NCBI GenBank assembly: GCA_048013815.1 | Contig: CM106586.1 | Location: forward strand, 8,804,001-8,868,000 | Origin: Setoptus koraiensis | Lineage: Eukaryota; Arthropoda | Length of the DNA: 64,000 nucleotides | Direction: 5' to 3' | In this document: positions 34,112 to 45,686 of the stretch, piece by piece | Numbering within the stretch: position 1 is the first letter of the stretch | How the letters are laid out: every line of letters begins with the position of its first letter | The notes under the pieces: model-generated | Seen by the model: only the letters and a program-made list of their open reading frames with translations | The model's database searches: none | What the model was told of the DNA's origin: nothing | Translations under genes and position numbers: made by a program

Positions 34112-35565
34112 ATGATGGATGACACATCATCACTTGTAGATTTTGGCCCACTACAACAGTTGATTGCCGTAGAGAAAAACAGGGAGAGTGTATCCCTAGT
34201 TAGCGACAGATATTATTTGGCAGGCGAGACAATTGCACACGTTCTACCATTCGCTCAAGTCATTTTGGGTATACATAAGGCCAAACGTTGCGACTTTTGT
34301 CTCAAGTTGTAAGTATTTCACACACACCTATGACAGGCGACCGAATTATTACCATTATTGTCTGTCAAATATACACCCATTCTCAATTATCATGTGCTCA
34401 AACAAACGACAGGCCCACTGTTGGCCAGATTAGGCTCCAGAGATGCTCAAAATGCAAAGAGTTCTATTATTGTGATTCCAAATGCCAGAATCTCGACTGG
34501 GAGGCGGGCCATCGCTACAAAGAATGTCTCTTGTATCAATTAGATGAACAGCATGTGCTGGAGGACAATGAATGCTCACGAATGATGGCCCGCATTTACC
34601 TCCGATTATTGGCGCAACCAAAGTTGAAATATAAGAAATACGCTATCGTTAATGGCATGGAGGAAAGTTTCTCAAATCTTAAAGCTCACTACAAGGATAT
34701 TCTAGCCAGTCCAGATCGTATTAGAGATTTTTCTAAATTTTATCTAATATTGCACGATTTGATTGATCAGTCTCAAACGAAGCCCGCTTTAGAGTTGAAG
34801 TTTTATTTGAAACAGAAAGCGTCTAGTTTACAATCATTACTACACTCGTTACAAGCTCAAGATGATGTTAAATCAACAAAAAACCATTGTCATTGGAACC
34901 AGAAACTTATGTTTGAGTATTTTTGCAAGATTTGTATCAATGCTTACAGTATATCAAGTCAAGAATTGAGAAATCTTGCGACAGCCATATATATACAAGG
35001 CGCAGTTATTGATCATTCATGTTATCCCACTGCAACTATAACATTCATTGACAATCGTTTACTATTGAAAACAGCTTGTGATATTCCGCTTGGCGAAAAA
35101 ATATCAGTACCCTATTGTGATCTCAAAGAAAATGCTGCATATAGAAATATTCTATTACAAGAAAGATATTACTTTAAGTGTTGTTGTCCGAGATGTACAA
35201 ACTATAAAAAACTTGAAGAAAAGATAGATTATTCTAGACTGAAATATTTAGATTCGCAATTAGATAAAAACATCAGACTCAAGAAATACAAAAAAGCTTT
35301 AATCTATGGAATGGAATCATTAGATATTTATTGCAAGATTTATCGTCAATCATATCATCCCGATTTAACCTTACAACTATTAAAAGTGGGAAAAATCAGA
35401 CTAAACCTGGGCACCACAATCAAAGATTCCGACTACGACGGAAATTGTACGTTGGGTTTTCTTAGAGAAAAAATTTTAACCCATATGAGAGTGACCCATG
35501 GACTCAATTCACCATTACACAAGCAATATATTTCCGACTTTGAAACTATCCAAAAAGATCCTTGA
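34112..35565 (+). CDS. SMYD-type MYND-SET protein (probable lysine methyltransferase), two exons
   Basis: Exons are 34112-34308 and 34434-35565 (frame kept), 442 residues. The SET domain is split by a MYND zinc finger, as in SMYD1-3. The MYND cysteines read RCDFCLKL at the end of exon 1, then RCSKCKEFYYCDSKCQNLDW and HRYKEC in exon 2. The second SET half has AIYIQGAVIDHSCYPTATIT, LLLKTACDIPLGEKISVPYC, and the post-SET cysteines YYFKCCCPRC. The order and length are closest to SMYD3. The usual NHSC motif, whose Asn contacts S-adenosylmethionine, reads DHSC here, and the usual GEE(L/I) reads GEKI. Activity may therefore be altered, or this may be a divergent arthropod branch. The N-terminal SET words (VSDRYYLAGETIAHVLPFAQ) are present. 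Confidence 0.85.
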
Positions 35566-36738
35566 ATCTTTTTATTTACAAACTATTATTTTTTACTGAT
35601 TAAAATCAAGAATCATGTTCCATACTCGCTCATCTTGCGTCTTTGTACAATTCACTGAGGAGATACAAACTCTCCACGCTTGTCTGTTTTCTTTACGAGT
35701 CAATTCCAGTATGCAAATTCAATGAGAAAGCTGGTCTATGATTTCTCGTAGATGAGTAAATGTTATACTCAGTTTTTTGCTTAGAATATGATTACCTGGC
35801 TGTCTGAGGTTTCTTTTTTCATTGTTATATGGCGTGGCAAAGCTCACGAATTGGTCTCAACAATAAATCACATGCAACCATGTTCTCAAATGATATCATA
35901 GATTTAAACACAAAGTTGATGCACAAGTTTTGATTGAATCATCTTTATGATATACTATCCATACTTCCTAATGATTATAATTAACTCGTAATCACTTTGG
36001 CATTCGTAGTAGTTTAGTTAGTTCCTGGGACATGTGGAACTCCTAAGTTGTTTGATTTTCGAGATTGGCTCGGAACGTTTGCATTACACTTTGGCACCCT
36101 ATACCATACACAAAATGATTTATGACTGTCTGATTCGCCAAAGCACTCAAGAAGCCTATCTTCTCAAAAACTACTGTTTACTTTCTCAAAAGATTTTACT
36201 TTCAAACGAAAACTTTCATTCTCATAGTTTTAATTAGAAATATCGTGATATTTGTCGAGGGAGTGGAGAAACTGTTTAGACCTGCCAGCTCTGACGATGC
36301 CATCTATTTTCTTGTGTAAACTATTTGAGTCGCATGGTGCAGGGCGTATCATTGTGTCTACTTGACATCAATTTGTTGAATAATTGTGTATATTCGTTGT
36401 TGTAATAGTTGTTTGTTTGCACAAACTTTTCTCTATGAGGAGCACATGACGCATTTTTTAAGATTTATACCTTGACTAGCTACTTTTCTTGCGAATAAGT
36501 TTGTGGCAATCACTCACTCAACTGGGAACTGTTTTTGGTATCCTTCCAAAATGTGTCGATATGGTGCCAATGTTTTCTTTTAATCTCACTTGAACTGACT
36601 GTTCAGTTATTTGAATAATTCTACCATCCTAGTCCAAGATTCTAACTTCAAAAACATTGTCAGTAAACATTTTGTGCTTGACTTGTCCGGTCCATCTTCA
36701 ATTTACTATGCGTTAATAGAATTACTATAATTAGCACA
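35566..36738. other. intergenic between SMYD and the I29-array gene
   Basis: 1.2 kb of AT-rich sequence with no recognised coding region, repeat or RNA gene. Confidence 0.45.
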
Positions 36739-39372
36739 ATGTCCGGTGATAAACACTTCAAAAATAAAAATAAATTGATACATTTAGTTCTATTGTTGCT
36801 CTACATAGCTACTGTCACTTCAGTCATATTCCTGGATGCGTTAGCAACACCGCTCAATCATCAACTATCACCATGGTATATGCAATTGGGAGATAAAGAA
36901 GTAATTGACACTTCAGCCTCTTCGCTTCAAACTAGAAGAGATAATACATTGAAAATATCGACAAACAAAATCTGCATTGAACCAAATCGTGAGATCTATC
37001 AACAATTTGTTGACGTCTACAATAGAAGCTTCGCTGACAGATATGACGAATTGCAACGATGGAAACTGTTCGATGACAGTTTCAAGAGGACAATCATCTT
37101 CAATAATATCCTCGAGAGCGCGTTCAATAGAGCTCCTTCACCTTCGATCTACTCGTACACCTACATAAAATCTAATGAACTATGGTATCCGGATATCAAT
37201 GATTGTGAGTTAGCTCACATCAAATACACAATCACGGGTATATTTGATCTAATTGACAAGAACGAATATGCATTGGCATTGCATAATCTGAGACAAGCTA
37301 ACAAAGATTATCCTTTGCTTAATGGCGAGGCAATGAAACAAGCCTGTCATATACTGCTTGTGCGACTTCATGATCGTGCTATCGAAGATTGGATAGACAA
37401 ATGGTTCAATTGGTCTAAATATTTCAAGAAGCTCGCTGCATATAATTACAACCAAAGACAGCTGCAACAATTATCTCAGCTAGGATTAGCTTCTCAACTA
37501 GAGTTGTATTCCTTTGTGCATCCAAAATTTTACAAAGATATTAGATTTAATGAGGCATCATTGAACAAAACAGTTGAAAATGAAAAGATTCACAGAGATT
37601 TCAAAGTAGTGAATGCTGGAAAAGATCTACATATAAGCGGGCAAGAAAAAACTGAGCGTATAGATCTGTTTAGACGTAGATGGACAATGGCAAGATTAAT
37701 CAATGACAAACTTACAAACAGCAATCAATTCAGTTTATTACTGAACCCCACAACAAATCAAAACTATGAAGAAACGGCCAGATTATCGCGTTTATCTTCC
37801 GATGGTGAGCAATCAAGATCGAATTTAGTTATTCTGACTAGATTTAGTGATATGTCCGACGAAGAGCTGGTAGCTTACATAAATGACGATCCCAGTTATG
37901 TAAAAAACAATTCACGTTCTGTAGACTACTATAAGCAGCTAAGCTTGGTCCCATTGAACAACGATACAAAATTAGAATTGATCAATGAGATACTGTTAAG
38001 ACGCAAACCAAACAACAATTGGTCAGAAGAGGATAAGATAAATTTTGCTAATCAACTTATTTCTGATTTGGGTCTCCCTATGGGTCCCAGAAGCTATAGC
38101 GATGAAAGAGATGTTGACTTTGATGAATTGGGCAGAGCTTTCACCAAAAACTATTTGATAACTAACGACCCTTATAGATTGAGACAGGGTCCGGACGAAG
38201 AAACACAAAAAAGAAAACACATATACATGAAGAATTATCCTAGAATTAGAGCTTGGCAGATAAAGGAAAGCTGGAATCTAAGTTATGAGCAACAGATTCA
38301 AATGCTGCGATTGGCTGATATTAGCTGGGATGAAATGAAGTTTACCCTTCTGAAATTGTGTTGCCTAAACCAAGAACAAATGAGAGCATTATCTAATAGC
38401 AATTCAACAATCAGATACCTATTGTCGACCCGGATATGTCAGGTAGACGTTGCTGGCATAAGCAAAGAACGACAGGAACATGAACAGAATTTAAGAGCAA
38501 TGGAAATATTCTATTACTATCTTGTCTATCACAACAAACATCACCAAAATCACGAAGTTCATGTTGAAAGATTCGCCAGATTTAGAAAGAATTTAGCTGA
38601 TTTAACAAAGTACAGTTGCGAAAGGAATGTTTTCTTGTATCATTTGCTCGACTCTAACAAGTTTCAGATGTCTATGGTGGACGACAAAATTATAGATGAC
38701 ATAAATTTAGACAGATTTCTTTACTATGACATTGAGTCGGAAAAGGATCTTACTAAGAAGACAAAAACTGAAGATGGTGGCTCTTGGTTGAGTAGTATCT
38801 TTGGTGGTGGTAACTCCGATTCTAGAGGCAAAAATCGAGATCGTCCTTATTCAGGCAGAGAAGGTACCATCTTCATTCACAGTCAACGATTCTTTGAGCC
38901 TGTACATGATAGAAAAACTTTCATTGAAACATCGACCGAATTTCAAGGCGATAGATACAATTACAGCAGTCAATACTATCCAAGTGAGAGATTAATTGAT
39001 GACAATCGCTACGGTTCTATTATTAGAAAGAATACGATGAGATCCAAGGATAATCGAAACGTTGAATTGGATATTGGCAATGTATATAACTTTGTCAAAA
39101 ACCGATACAAACTATGCGTAGATATGAAGATAATAGAAGATACAGGTTCGCCGCAATGTCGGCCTTTCACTTCGAGCGATTCAACTGAGCGTTTAGTCGA
39201 AGAGCCCCATTACAACAGTCGTCCGACCGACAAGTGTGCCCAATACAGAAACGGACTCGATCTATATCCAAATGGATTAAACAGCGTGAAAGTTCCCCCC
39301 GATAGTGCCTCGGTCATTTCTCGTGCCTCGTGTGGAAGAAGAGTGGCCAACCAAGATAGCTGGAATTATTAG
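36739..39372 (+). CDS. protein of tandem I29 (cathepsin propeptide inhibitor)-like modules, no protease domain
   Basis: An 877-residue single-exon protein that I cannot match to a named family as a whole. Residues 11-37 (KLIHLVLLLLYIATVTSVIF) are a signal peptide or anchor. Four segments have the order of an I29 propeptide: aromatic helix, E-x3-R-x3-F-x2-N helix, then a hydrophobic-D-(L/I/M)-x-x-E-(E/M)(L/F) end. (1) 86-165: QQFVDVYNRSFADRYDELQR then WKLFDDSFKRTIIFNN. (2) 303-380: EKTERIDLFRRRWTMARLIN then TRFSDMSDEELVAYIN. (3) 460-540: EETQKRKHIYMKNYPRIRAW then LRLADISWDEMKFTLL. (4) 588-650: YYYLVYHNKHHQNHEVHVER then FARFRKNLADLTK. No papain catalytic words (CGSCWAF, NSWG) occur. The last 200 residues are charged and unrecognised. 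AATAAA at 39452-39457. The I29 reading is mine from pattern and should be treated as a hypothesis; the open frame itself is certain. Confidence 0.7.
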   Translation: MSGDKHFKNKNKLIHLVLLLLYIATVTSVIFLDALATPLNHQLSPWYMQLGDKEVIDTSASSLQTRRDNTLKISTNKICIEPNREIYQQFVDVYNRSFADRYDELQRWKLFDDSFKRTIIFNNILESAFNRAPSPSIYSYTYIKSNELWYPDINDCELAHIKYTITGIFDLIDKNEYALALHNLRQANKDYPLLNGEAMKQACHILLVRLHDRAIEDWIDKWFNWSKYFKKLAAYNYNQRQLQQLSQLGLASQLELYSFVHPKFYKDIRFNEASLNKTVENEKIHRDFKVVNAGKDLHISGQEKTERIDLFRRRWTMARLINDKLTNSNQFSLLLNPTTNQNYEETARLSRLSSDGEQSRSNLVILTRFSDMSDEELVAYINDDPSYVKNNSRSVDYYKQLSLVPLNNDTKLELINEILLRRKPNNNWSEEDKINFANQLISDLGLPMGPRSYSDERDVDFDELGRAFTKNYLITNDPYRLRQGPDEETQKRKHIYMKNYPRIRAWQIKESWNLSYEQQIQMLRLADISWDEMKFTLLKLCCLNQEQMRALSNSNSTIRYLLSTRICQVDVAGISKERQEHEQNLRAMEIFYYYLVYHNKHHQNHEVHVERFARFRKNLADLTKYSCERNVFLYHLLDSNKFQMSMVDDKIIDDINLDRFLYYDIESEKDLTKKTKTEDGGSWLSSIFGGGNSDSRGKNRDRPYSGREGTIFIHSQRFFEPVHDRKTFIETSTEFQGDRYNYSSQYYPSERLIDDNRYGSIIRKNTMRSKDNRNVELDIGNVYNFVKNRYKLCVDMKIIEDTGSPQCRPFTSSDSTERLVEEPHYNSRPTDKCAQYRNGLDLYPNGLNSVKVPPDSASVISRASCGRRVANQDSWNY

Positions 39373-40741
39373 TCGGCCAACGCACATAAACATGTCTCAA
39401 ATGTTACTATTGAACTCATGTGTCAATTAATTGTAATAATAATACCTGATCAATAAAAGTACAGTTTGCGTAAAATTTCCCATCGAGCACCTAAACACGG
39501 TTTGTAGGACTATCGACGCCAGACGATGAGATGAAAAAAAAAGTTTTATACAAACGAAAATGGCGCCTTTTGATAGTTGTCGCGCATGCTCTTTGATTTT
39601 TGTGATGTAAAAAAGACAAATCGCGATACTGTATCAGCAATCAATGCGAGCGCAGCATTCGGTTTGTGTTACAGCAGATGTATAGGGTGAATCAAATGTC
39701 CAATCCACATATCACACACACACACATTGTGCTGCACGAGGGCACAGAAGGCCGCATGTTGTGCCCCATGACGCAATTTTGGCCTGCACAGTAGCTTGCA
39801 GACAATGTGACTTCACAGAGCCATGGTTGGATCAATCGCGTTGGCCATGGTGTGACAAGCACACACTCAGATTGGACACCCTATATTATAGGAGCCATTG
39901 TGATGGAATGGCTATGTTTTAGATTTTTATGCGTACAGGGTGTAACAGTCAACTGACTTTTATAGTGCACGATAAACTGGTCTAGACAAGCACAGAACCT
40001 GCAAGATTTTCATGTGCTGCATGTATTGTGTGCGCCATGAATCACTGGAGAGTGATAGTGATGCGACTGCGCACATTCCTTTCTGCAACAACACTTATGA
40101 CGCGCACTGTATGTGAGCTCACAAATACAGTCTGTAAACTCTCAAATAAACACACAGGCAGACATTTAGGCTTGTGATTACAGTGCTAATGCACTGCGTG
40201 TTTCAGTACGATCTGTATTGGCCTATAGCGCACACTCTGCTGGCATGACAGAATGGAGAGAGTGTCGTAAAGCCACGGCACTGTCAATTGGGCCACTTTA
40301 TTGGTGCACTCTGTATACCACCACCGCTGATTATTGTCATCATCATGTACAGTATGATGCCTTCTGCAGTGCCTTTCGCCCAAAAGAGCAGCTTCGGCAC
40401 AGGCGTTGCGTAAGAGCTCAATTCTTGCTAACATTCTGTAGTAAATTCGGGGCGCATAAAACTCTAAGCAACACACGTAATACAAGCGGCACACGCATGG
40501 CCGCGGCACGTTTCGTTGCGCTGTGCGGCGGCACACTGTATAGAAGGGCGAGTTGCTTAGTGTCTAAGCCTTAGACCACCCTTCTGGTGTAGTAGTAAAT
40601 GTGTGTATAGAGGTGGTTTGCAGTCACTTACCATCATCAGAGCAAAAAAATCATCAGCTAATAATTATTTATACATCATCAGACAATAGAAATATTATCA
40701 ATATTGTATAATTGATCAATAGTAGTAATTAATTCTTAATA
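39373..40741. other. intergenic / upstream of V-ATPase subunit A
   Basis: Contains the polyadenylation signal of the preceding gene and, toward 40,180-40,570, a more CpG-rich stretch that creates overlapping but meaningless frames on both strands. It is a plausible promoter and 5' leader for the V-ATPase gene. No coding region is supported. Confidence 0.45.
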
Positions 40742-42586
40742 ATGGACCGATTACCAAAGATAGCGGACGAGGAGAAGGAGTCCTCATTTGGAGTAGTCTA
40801 TTCGGTGTCTGGTCCTGTTGTCATAGCGGAGAAAATGAACGGTTCTGCCATGTTTGAGCTAGTTCGCGTTGGCTACAACGAACTGGTGGGTGAGATTATC
40901 CGTTTGGATGGTGATCGTGCCACCATACAAGTCTACGAGGACACGTCTGGATTAACATTGGGCGATCCAATTCTTAGAACAGGCAAACCCCTATCTGTAG
41001 AATTAGGACCCGGTATTATGGGAAGTATATATGACGGAATTCAGCGACCATTGGACACCATCCGTCTTGTTACTAACAATATCTATATCCCCAATGGTAT
41101 CAATGTGCCGGCTTTAAATCGTGACACCAAATGGGAATTTGTACCCCAAAATGTTAGAGTGAATAGCCATGTTACCGGCGGCGATGTCTATGGTTATGTT
41201 CAAGAGAACTCAATTATAAAACACAAGATTATGTTGCCACCCAGAGCCAAGGGCACAGTCACTTTCTTAGCGGAACCAGGAAATTATGATTTAAGTGATG
41301 TTGTCCTTGAAACGGAATTCGATGGTGAAAAATCAAAATACACCATGTTGCAAGTGTGGCCTGTCAGACAACCTCGGCCAGTGGGAGAGAAATGCTCTCC
41401 AAATTTCCCTTTACTTACGGGCCAACGTGTTGTTGATGCATTGTTTCCATGTGTTTTAGGCGGCACAACTGCAATTCCAGGAGCTTTCGGTTGTGGTAAA
41501 ACGGTCATATCGCAGGCTCTATCTAAATATTCTAATAGTGACGTTATTGTTTATGTAGGATGCGGTGAGCGTGGAAATGAAATGGCTGAAGTATTAAGGG
41601 ATTTTCCTGAATTATCAGTAGAAATCAATGGCGTTTCAGAATCTATCATGAAACGTACGACTCTAGTTGCCAACACATCCAATATGCCTGTAGCCGCTCG
41701 TGAGGCCTCAATTTACACTGGTATCACACTATCCGAATATTTCCGTGACATGGGATATAACGTCTCTATGATGGCTGACTCAACATCACGTTGGGCCGAG
41801 GCTCTGCGTGAAATCTCCGGTCGTTTAGCTGAAATGCCAGCCGATTCTGGTTATCCGGCTTACCTGAGCGCCAGGTTGGCGTCATTTTATGAGCGCGCTG
41901 GTCGCGCTAGATGTCTAGGTAATCCAGAAAGAGAAGGAACAGTGACCATCGTAGGAGCTGTTTCACCCCCAGGTGGAGACTTCTCAGATCCTGTCACTAC
42001 CGCCACTCTCAGTATTGTACAAGTGTTTTGGGGTTTAGATAAACGATTAGCTCAAAGAAAACATTTCCCATCGGTGAATTGGTTGATTTCTTACAGTAAA
42101 TACGCCGATCAATTAGATGAATATTATGATCGAAACTACCCTGATTTCGTAGCCGTCAGAACAAAATGCTCTCGTATTTTACAGGAAGAGGAGGATCTGT
42201 CTGAGATTGTCCAATTAGTTGGTAAAGCGTCACTCGCAGAAACTGACAAGATCACATTAGAAGTTGCCAAATTAATCAAAGAAGACTTTTTGCAACAAAA
42301 CTCATACACCTCGTACGATCGGTTTTGCCCTTTCTACAAATCTACACTGATGTTACGCAATATAATATCCTTTTATGAACTAGCACGTCATGCGGTCGAA
42401 TCAACTGCCCAGTCAGAGAATCGTATTACCTGGGCGGTCATTAGGGAGGCTCTCTCAGATGTTATGTATCAACTAAGCAGCATGAAATTTAAAGACCCAT
42501 CAACAGAGAGCGAGGCTCAAATCCGCAAAGACCTGGATGATCTCAACGAAAATATGCAACAAGCATTCCGTAACTTGGAAGATTAG
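40742..42586 (+). CDS. Vha68: V-type proton ATPase catalytic subunit A
   Basis: The ATP-hydrolysing subunit of the V1 sector, which drives proton pumping into endosomes, lysosomes and across epithelial membranes. 614 residues, intronless, the normal family length. Walker A is [15 protein letters not shown] at about residues 246-260. The catalytic glutamate lies in [34 protein letters not shown] and [20 protein letters not shown] are also intact. The extra non-homologous region typical of subunit A (about 150-240, [20 protein letters not shown]) is present, which separates it from subunit B and from mitochondrial F1 subunits. Confidence 0.98.
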   Translation: MDRLPKIADEEKESSFGVVYSVSGPVVIAEKMNGSAMFELVRVGYNELVGEIIRLDGDRATIQVYEDTSGLTLGDPILRTGKPLSVELGPGIMGSIYDGIQRPLDTIRLVTNNIYIPNGINVPALNRDTKWEFVPQNVRVNSHVTGGDVYGYVQENSIIKHKIMLPPRAKGTVTFLAEPGNYDLSDVVLETEFDGEKSKYTMLQVWPVRQPRPVGEKCSPNFPLLTGQRVVDALFPCVLGGTTAIPGAFGCGKTVISQALSKYSNSDVIVYVGCGERGNEMAEVLRDFPELSVEINGVSESIMKRTTLVANTSNMPVAAREASIYTGITLSEYFRDMGYNVSMMADSTSRWAEALREISGRLAEMPADSGYPAYLSARLASFYERAGRARCLGNPEREGTVTIVGAVSPPGGDFSDPVTTATLSIVQVFWGLDKRLAQRKHFPSVNWLISYSKYADQLDEYYDRNYPDFVAVRTKCSRILQEEEDLSEIVQLVGKASLAETDKITLEVAKLIKEDFLQQNSYTSYDRFCPFYKSTLMLRNIISFYELARHAVESTAQSENRITWAVIREALSDVMYQLSSMKFKDPSTESEAQIRKDLDDLNENMQQAFRNLED

Positions 42587-43330
42587 TTATTATACTAATA
42601 CTCATGTTTAGTATGATAGATCTTAATTTGATTTATAATTAAAATTTTTACAGTTATAGTCAAGACCTTGGTCATAGTCAAGATATAATCGGTCACAAAT
42701 TAAGTGACGCAAATAACTACCACAGATGAAATCAACATGGAAAAACAAAGAATGTAGTGTTCTACTCGCGCGATAAGCCACTGTTATACACTCACATACA
42801 AATAACTATAATTTGATTTGATAATAAGTTCGATGAGAGTGAAATAAATAGATTTTTCTTTTCTTGATATAAATAAATATCTTGTCCAGACCACAGATTT
42901 TCTACTACAAATTGTGCCTCATACATAACATCACGAGAGACATACCGGTGCGGTCTATCAGGTTCGGAGCCTCTGAATCAGAGGATATTGTTCACGGAAC
43001 GGGATGACGCTGCGCGCAGCCACGCCCCCATAGTAATGAGTTTGAACACCCCGTCATCAGAAGTATTCCCTGCTTTATTTAATATTCTATATACGTATCA
43101 CTTTCTATCTGGATGAATAAGATCAGAATCTTGCATAAATTAATCATGATATCATTATTTATTTCGGCATACTAAAACATGACTGTAACACTGGACATTA
43201 AATAGTAGAAATATCAACTTTAGATTAATACGCTTATCTGTTTTTATTTACCAAAAAACAACACGACGAAAGTGCTTCTGCGTAATGAAATCAAATTCCG
43301 ATCATTTATGATATTTTGGACATTTGATCT
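42587..43330. other. intergenic between V-ATPase A and aveugle
   Basis: An AATAAA at 42843-42848 may serve the V-ATPase gene. A GC-richer patch at 42945-43030 contains short inverted words (gagcctctgaatcagaggat). No gene is seen. Confidence 0.4.
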
Positions 43331-43903
43331 ATGAATGATTTAATGATGGTACACTCACAGCATTACAAACACGACAACTGGCATGCCGAGAGGAACTTAC
43401 ATACGCCACTGTCGGCGGTGGAACCGTCACTCGTGCCCAATAGTTCACTCAATAGTTTTTCCTCCATCAACTTGAATAAGAGCCATAGTAACAATACGGT
43501 CTCTAATGGTAGCATAAAAAATTATAGCAACCCAACCTTGGGCAATTCCATTCAAATACCGCCACCAACACCGTCCGTGCCGGTGGATGAATTATGCCGA
43601 CCTAAGCATCTAGCACATTGGACCAATGCCGATGTGATGAAATGGCTCAAGAGACACTGTCACGACTACTACATGGAATACAAGGATCTTTTTCAGTTGC
43701 ACGAGATAACCGGCAGGACACTATGCCGAGTTACCGATCTTATGCTCGAAAGAATGGGCATTATCCACACAGATCACAGGGATGAATTGTGCAGAGTGAT
43801 CATCAAATTGAAACTCAAGTCAGATATGTTGGAGCTGAGGGACCTAGAGAGGCAAGGCTCGGGCTTGGCCAACTCACAAACGGGCCCACATCTGACAATC
43901 TAG
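43331..43903 (+). CDS. ave: SAM-domain adaptor aveugle/HYPHEN (SAMD10/12 family)
   Basis: A 190-residue protein whose C-terminal half is a SAM domain (about 90-165): HLAHWTNADVMKWLKRHC, YKDLFQLHEITGRTLCRVTD, LMLERMGIIHTDHRDELCRV. It ends in the LKLKSDMLELRDLER helix characteristic of aveugle and SAMD10/SAMD12. In Drosophila, Ave bridges CNK and KSR through SAM-SAM contacts and is needed for Raf activation in receptor tyrosine kinase signalling. The N-terminal 85 residues are Ser/Asn-rich and unstructured, longer than in Drosophila. BRAP, a negative regulator of KSR, is also in this window, but 35 kb away, and no functional linkage is implied. Confidence 0.93.
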   Translation: MNDLMMVHSQHYKHDNWHAERNLHTPLSAVEPSLVPNSSLNSFSSINLNKSHSNNTVSNGSIKNYSNPTLGNSIQIPPPTPSVPVDELCRPKHLAHWTNADVMKWLKRHCHDYYMEYKDLFQLHEITGRTLCRVTDLMLERMGIIHTDHRDELCRVIIKLKLKSDMLELRDLERQGSGLANSQTGPHLTI

Positions 43904-44855
43904 ATTCATCATCGATAGTATCAACTTATTCATTATTGACAAACGAGTCTTGCTGGAATGATAATACTGCATTTCGAAGATCCCGCTGAAAGGTAGAAAC
44001 TAACGGGAACCGCTAGAGGCGCATTGAACACGAAAAAGGCGAGTTCAGTGTCTGTTATAAAATGAAGATCACACGTTGTTCCCTCGTTCACTAATGGTGA
44101 TCGTTTGACTTGGATACATTCGACCACGCGGCACATTATTTCCAATTTCGCTCGCAAACAATCAACATCGATCAGTCGAAATCAAAATCATCATCATCGA
44201 AACAATCAATCAGCATCAATTCGACAGGAATTATGGCTGCGACACCCCGCGGAATTTCCGAGGACATATCTCAGGCTGATGTCTTCCATAACACAGGTAA
44301 ACACCACCGAGCCCGTAAGCTCCTTGAAACGTAGATATTCGAAATCGTTCCATTGTTTCGAGGAGTTTGGTGGTGTTACAGGTTATCAGCAGTGACCATT
44401 GTAGGAGCTTTTTCGTTTCTACAGAGAAAGGCTAACTGTAATGGACAGCGGCCTTCCGACGCGAGAATGTGAAACAGCTTCAGGTAAGTCAAACACCCCT
44501 TAAGTCAATAGAAACTCAGATCTGCCAATCGCGTTGAGTATGTTGGACTGCAACCCCAGGTTCAACAAAATATCGGATTGGCAAATTAAATTGTTTGGTC
44601 CACTCGTCTTGAGAGTCCGCTGAATATTGCTCAAAAGATGGTAAAGACCACTGCACAGATATCAATCACTGATAAATCCTAGAATGTTAATGAAACAGAG
44701 GAAGAAAGGAACAATCTCAAAAAGCCAAACTAATTACTCGTTATACTTATGTTTTATTAATAACATCATAGTAACGTAAATGGATGGGAGTGGATATATT
44801 CTCCATGATCGATAGTAATAAACCCCATCTGGTACCTGTCGTCTGATATCTCACT
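43904..44855. other. intergenic / 3' flank of aveugle
   Basis: No recognised gene. Overlapping plus-strand frames at 44105-44395 have Ser/Gln/His-rich, repeat-like content. One internal stretch (MAATPRGISEDISQADVFHN at about 44232) ends at a CAG|GTAAAC donor-like site and could be an exon of something unrecognised, but nothing supports it further. Confidence 0.35.
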
Positions 44856-45686
44856 CTAGCAGGCAAGAAAACCACCATCGATTGGTAGCATGACGCCATT
44901 TATCATGGAGGAATATTCACTGAGTAGAAATATTATTGGATGCACTACTTCATCAACTTCAACAAATCTATTCATTGGAATCTTCGAGGTCATGGTTCGC
45001 TGCCTCTCTGGTTCTGACCATCCCCTTCGCCCCATTTCAGTCCAAACGACAGTGGGATTCACTGAATTGACTCTAACGTTGAATGGTCCCAGCTCTTTGG
45101 CTGCAATTTTCGTCACCATATCCATGGCTGCTTTAGTACTACCATAGACTGTGTGATAGTCCAGAGCTGCCACACCAGCGACACTAGACACATTAACTAT
45201 AGATCCGGATCGTCGTTCTTTCATGCCCGAAGATACCAATTGTATGAGGTTGATAACCGCTTTATAATTTGCATTGAAGTGTCTATCTATGGCCTCCTCT
45301 GTAATTTCGCCTAACTTGTGGTCTAGCGCGTAAGCTGCATTATTAACGAGATGATCAACATGTTTGCCAATCTTTTCTAACTTAGATTTTGTCTCATCCC
45401 AATTCGATAAATCGACAACAATTGTCTCGATTTCTGGATGTTTCTCTTTGAGAGCATCCAGCTTAGACCCAGTTCTACTGATAGCTATCACTTTTGCGTT
45501 GCAATCTAACAGTACTTCACACAATCTGTATCCTATGCCTGTGAAATCCAATACAGAGTTGTATTAAAGTTATGTCAGTTGACTTATAAAACTTAGGCAT
45601 CACTAAAAGTAATCAGTAGATTCTAAACACTTACCTTGACCGGCCCCGGTCACTAAGACTGTTCTCTTCGCGAAATCGACGTTCAT
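44856..45686 (-). CDS. DCXR: L-xylulose reductase (DCXR) type short-chain dehydrogenase, two exons
   Basis: An NADPH-dependent classical short-chain dehydrogenase/reductase that reduces L-xylulose and dicarbonyls in the cytosol (glucuronic acid/uronate cycle). Exons (minus strand) are 45635-45686 and 44856-45538 with a 96-nt intron and frame kept. The spliced length of 244 residues equals that of human DCXR. Exon 1 gives MNVDFAKRTVLVTGAGQ, completing the TGxxxGIG cofactor motif with GIGYRLCEVL in exon 2. Further motifs are NNAAYA (NNAG equivalent), IVNVSSVAGVAALDYHT with the catalytic Ser, YGSTKAAMDMVTK (YxxxK catalytic pair) and the C-terminal GGFLAC like the human GGFWAC. Confidence 0.93.

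Noticed and set aside
40186-40574. 116-118 codon frames on both strands before V-ATPase A
   Set aside because: Mutually overlapping, cysteine/arginine-rich, no family words; the region looks like a CpG-rich leader.
42940-43030. Possible tRNA or small RNA (ggttcggagcctctgaatcagagg)
   Set aside because: The T-arm-like word lacks a matching acceptor stem, D arm and anticodon loop; no cloverleaf can be drawn.
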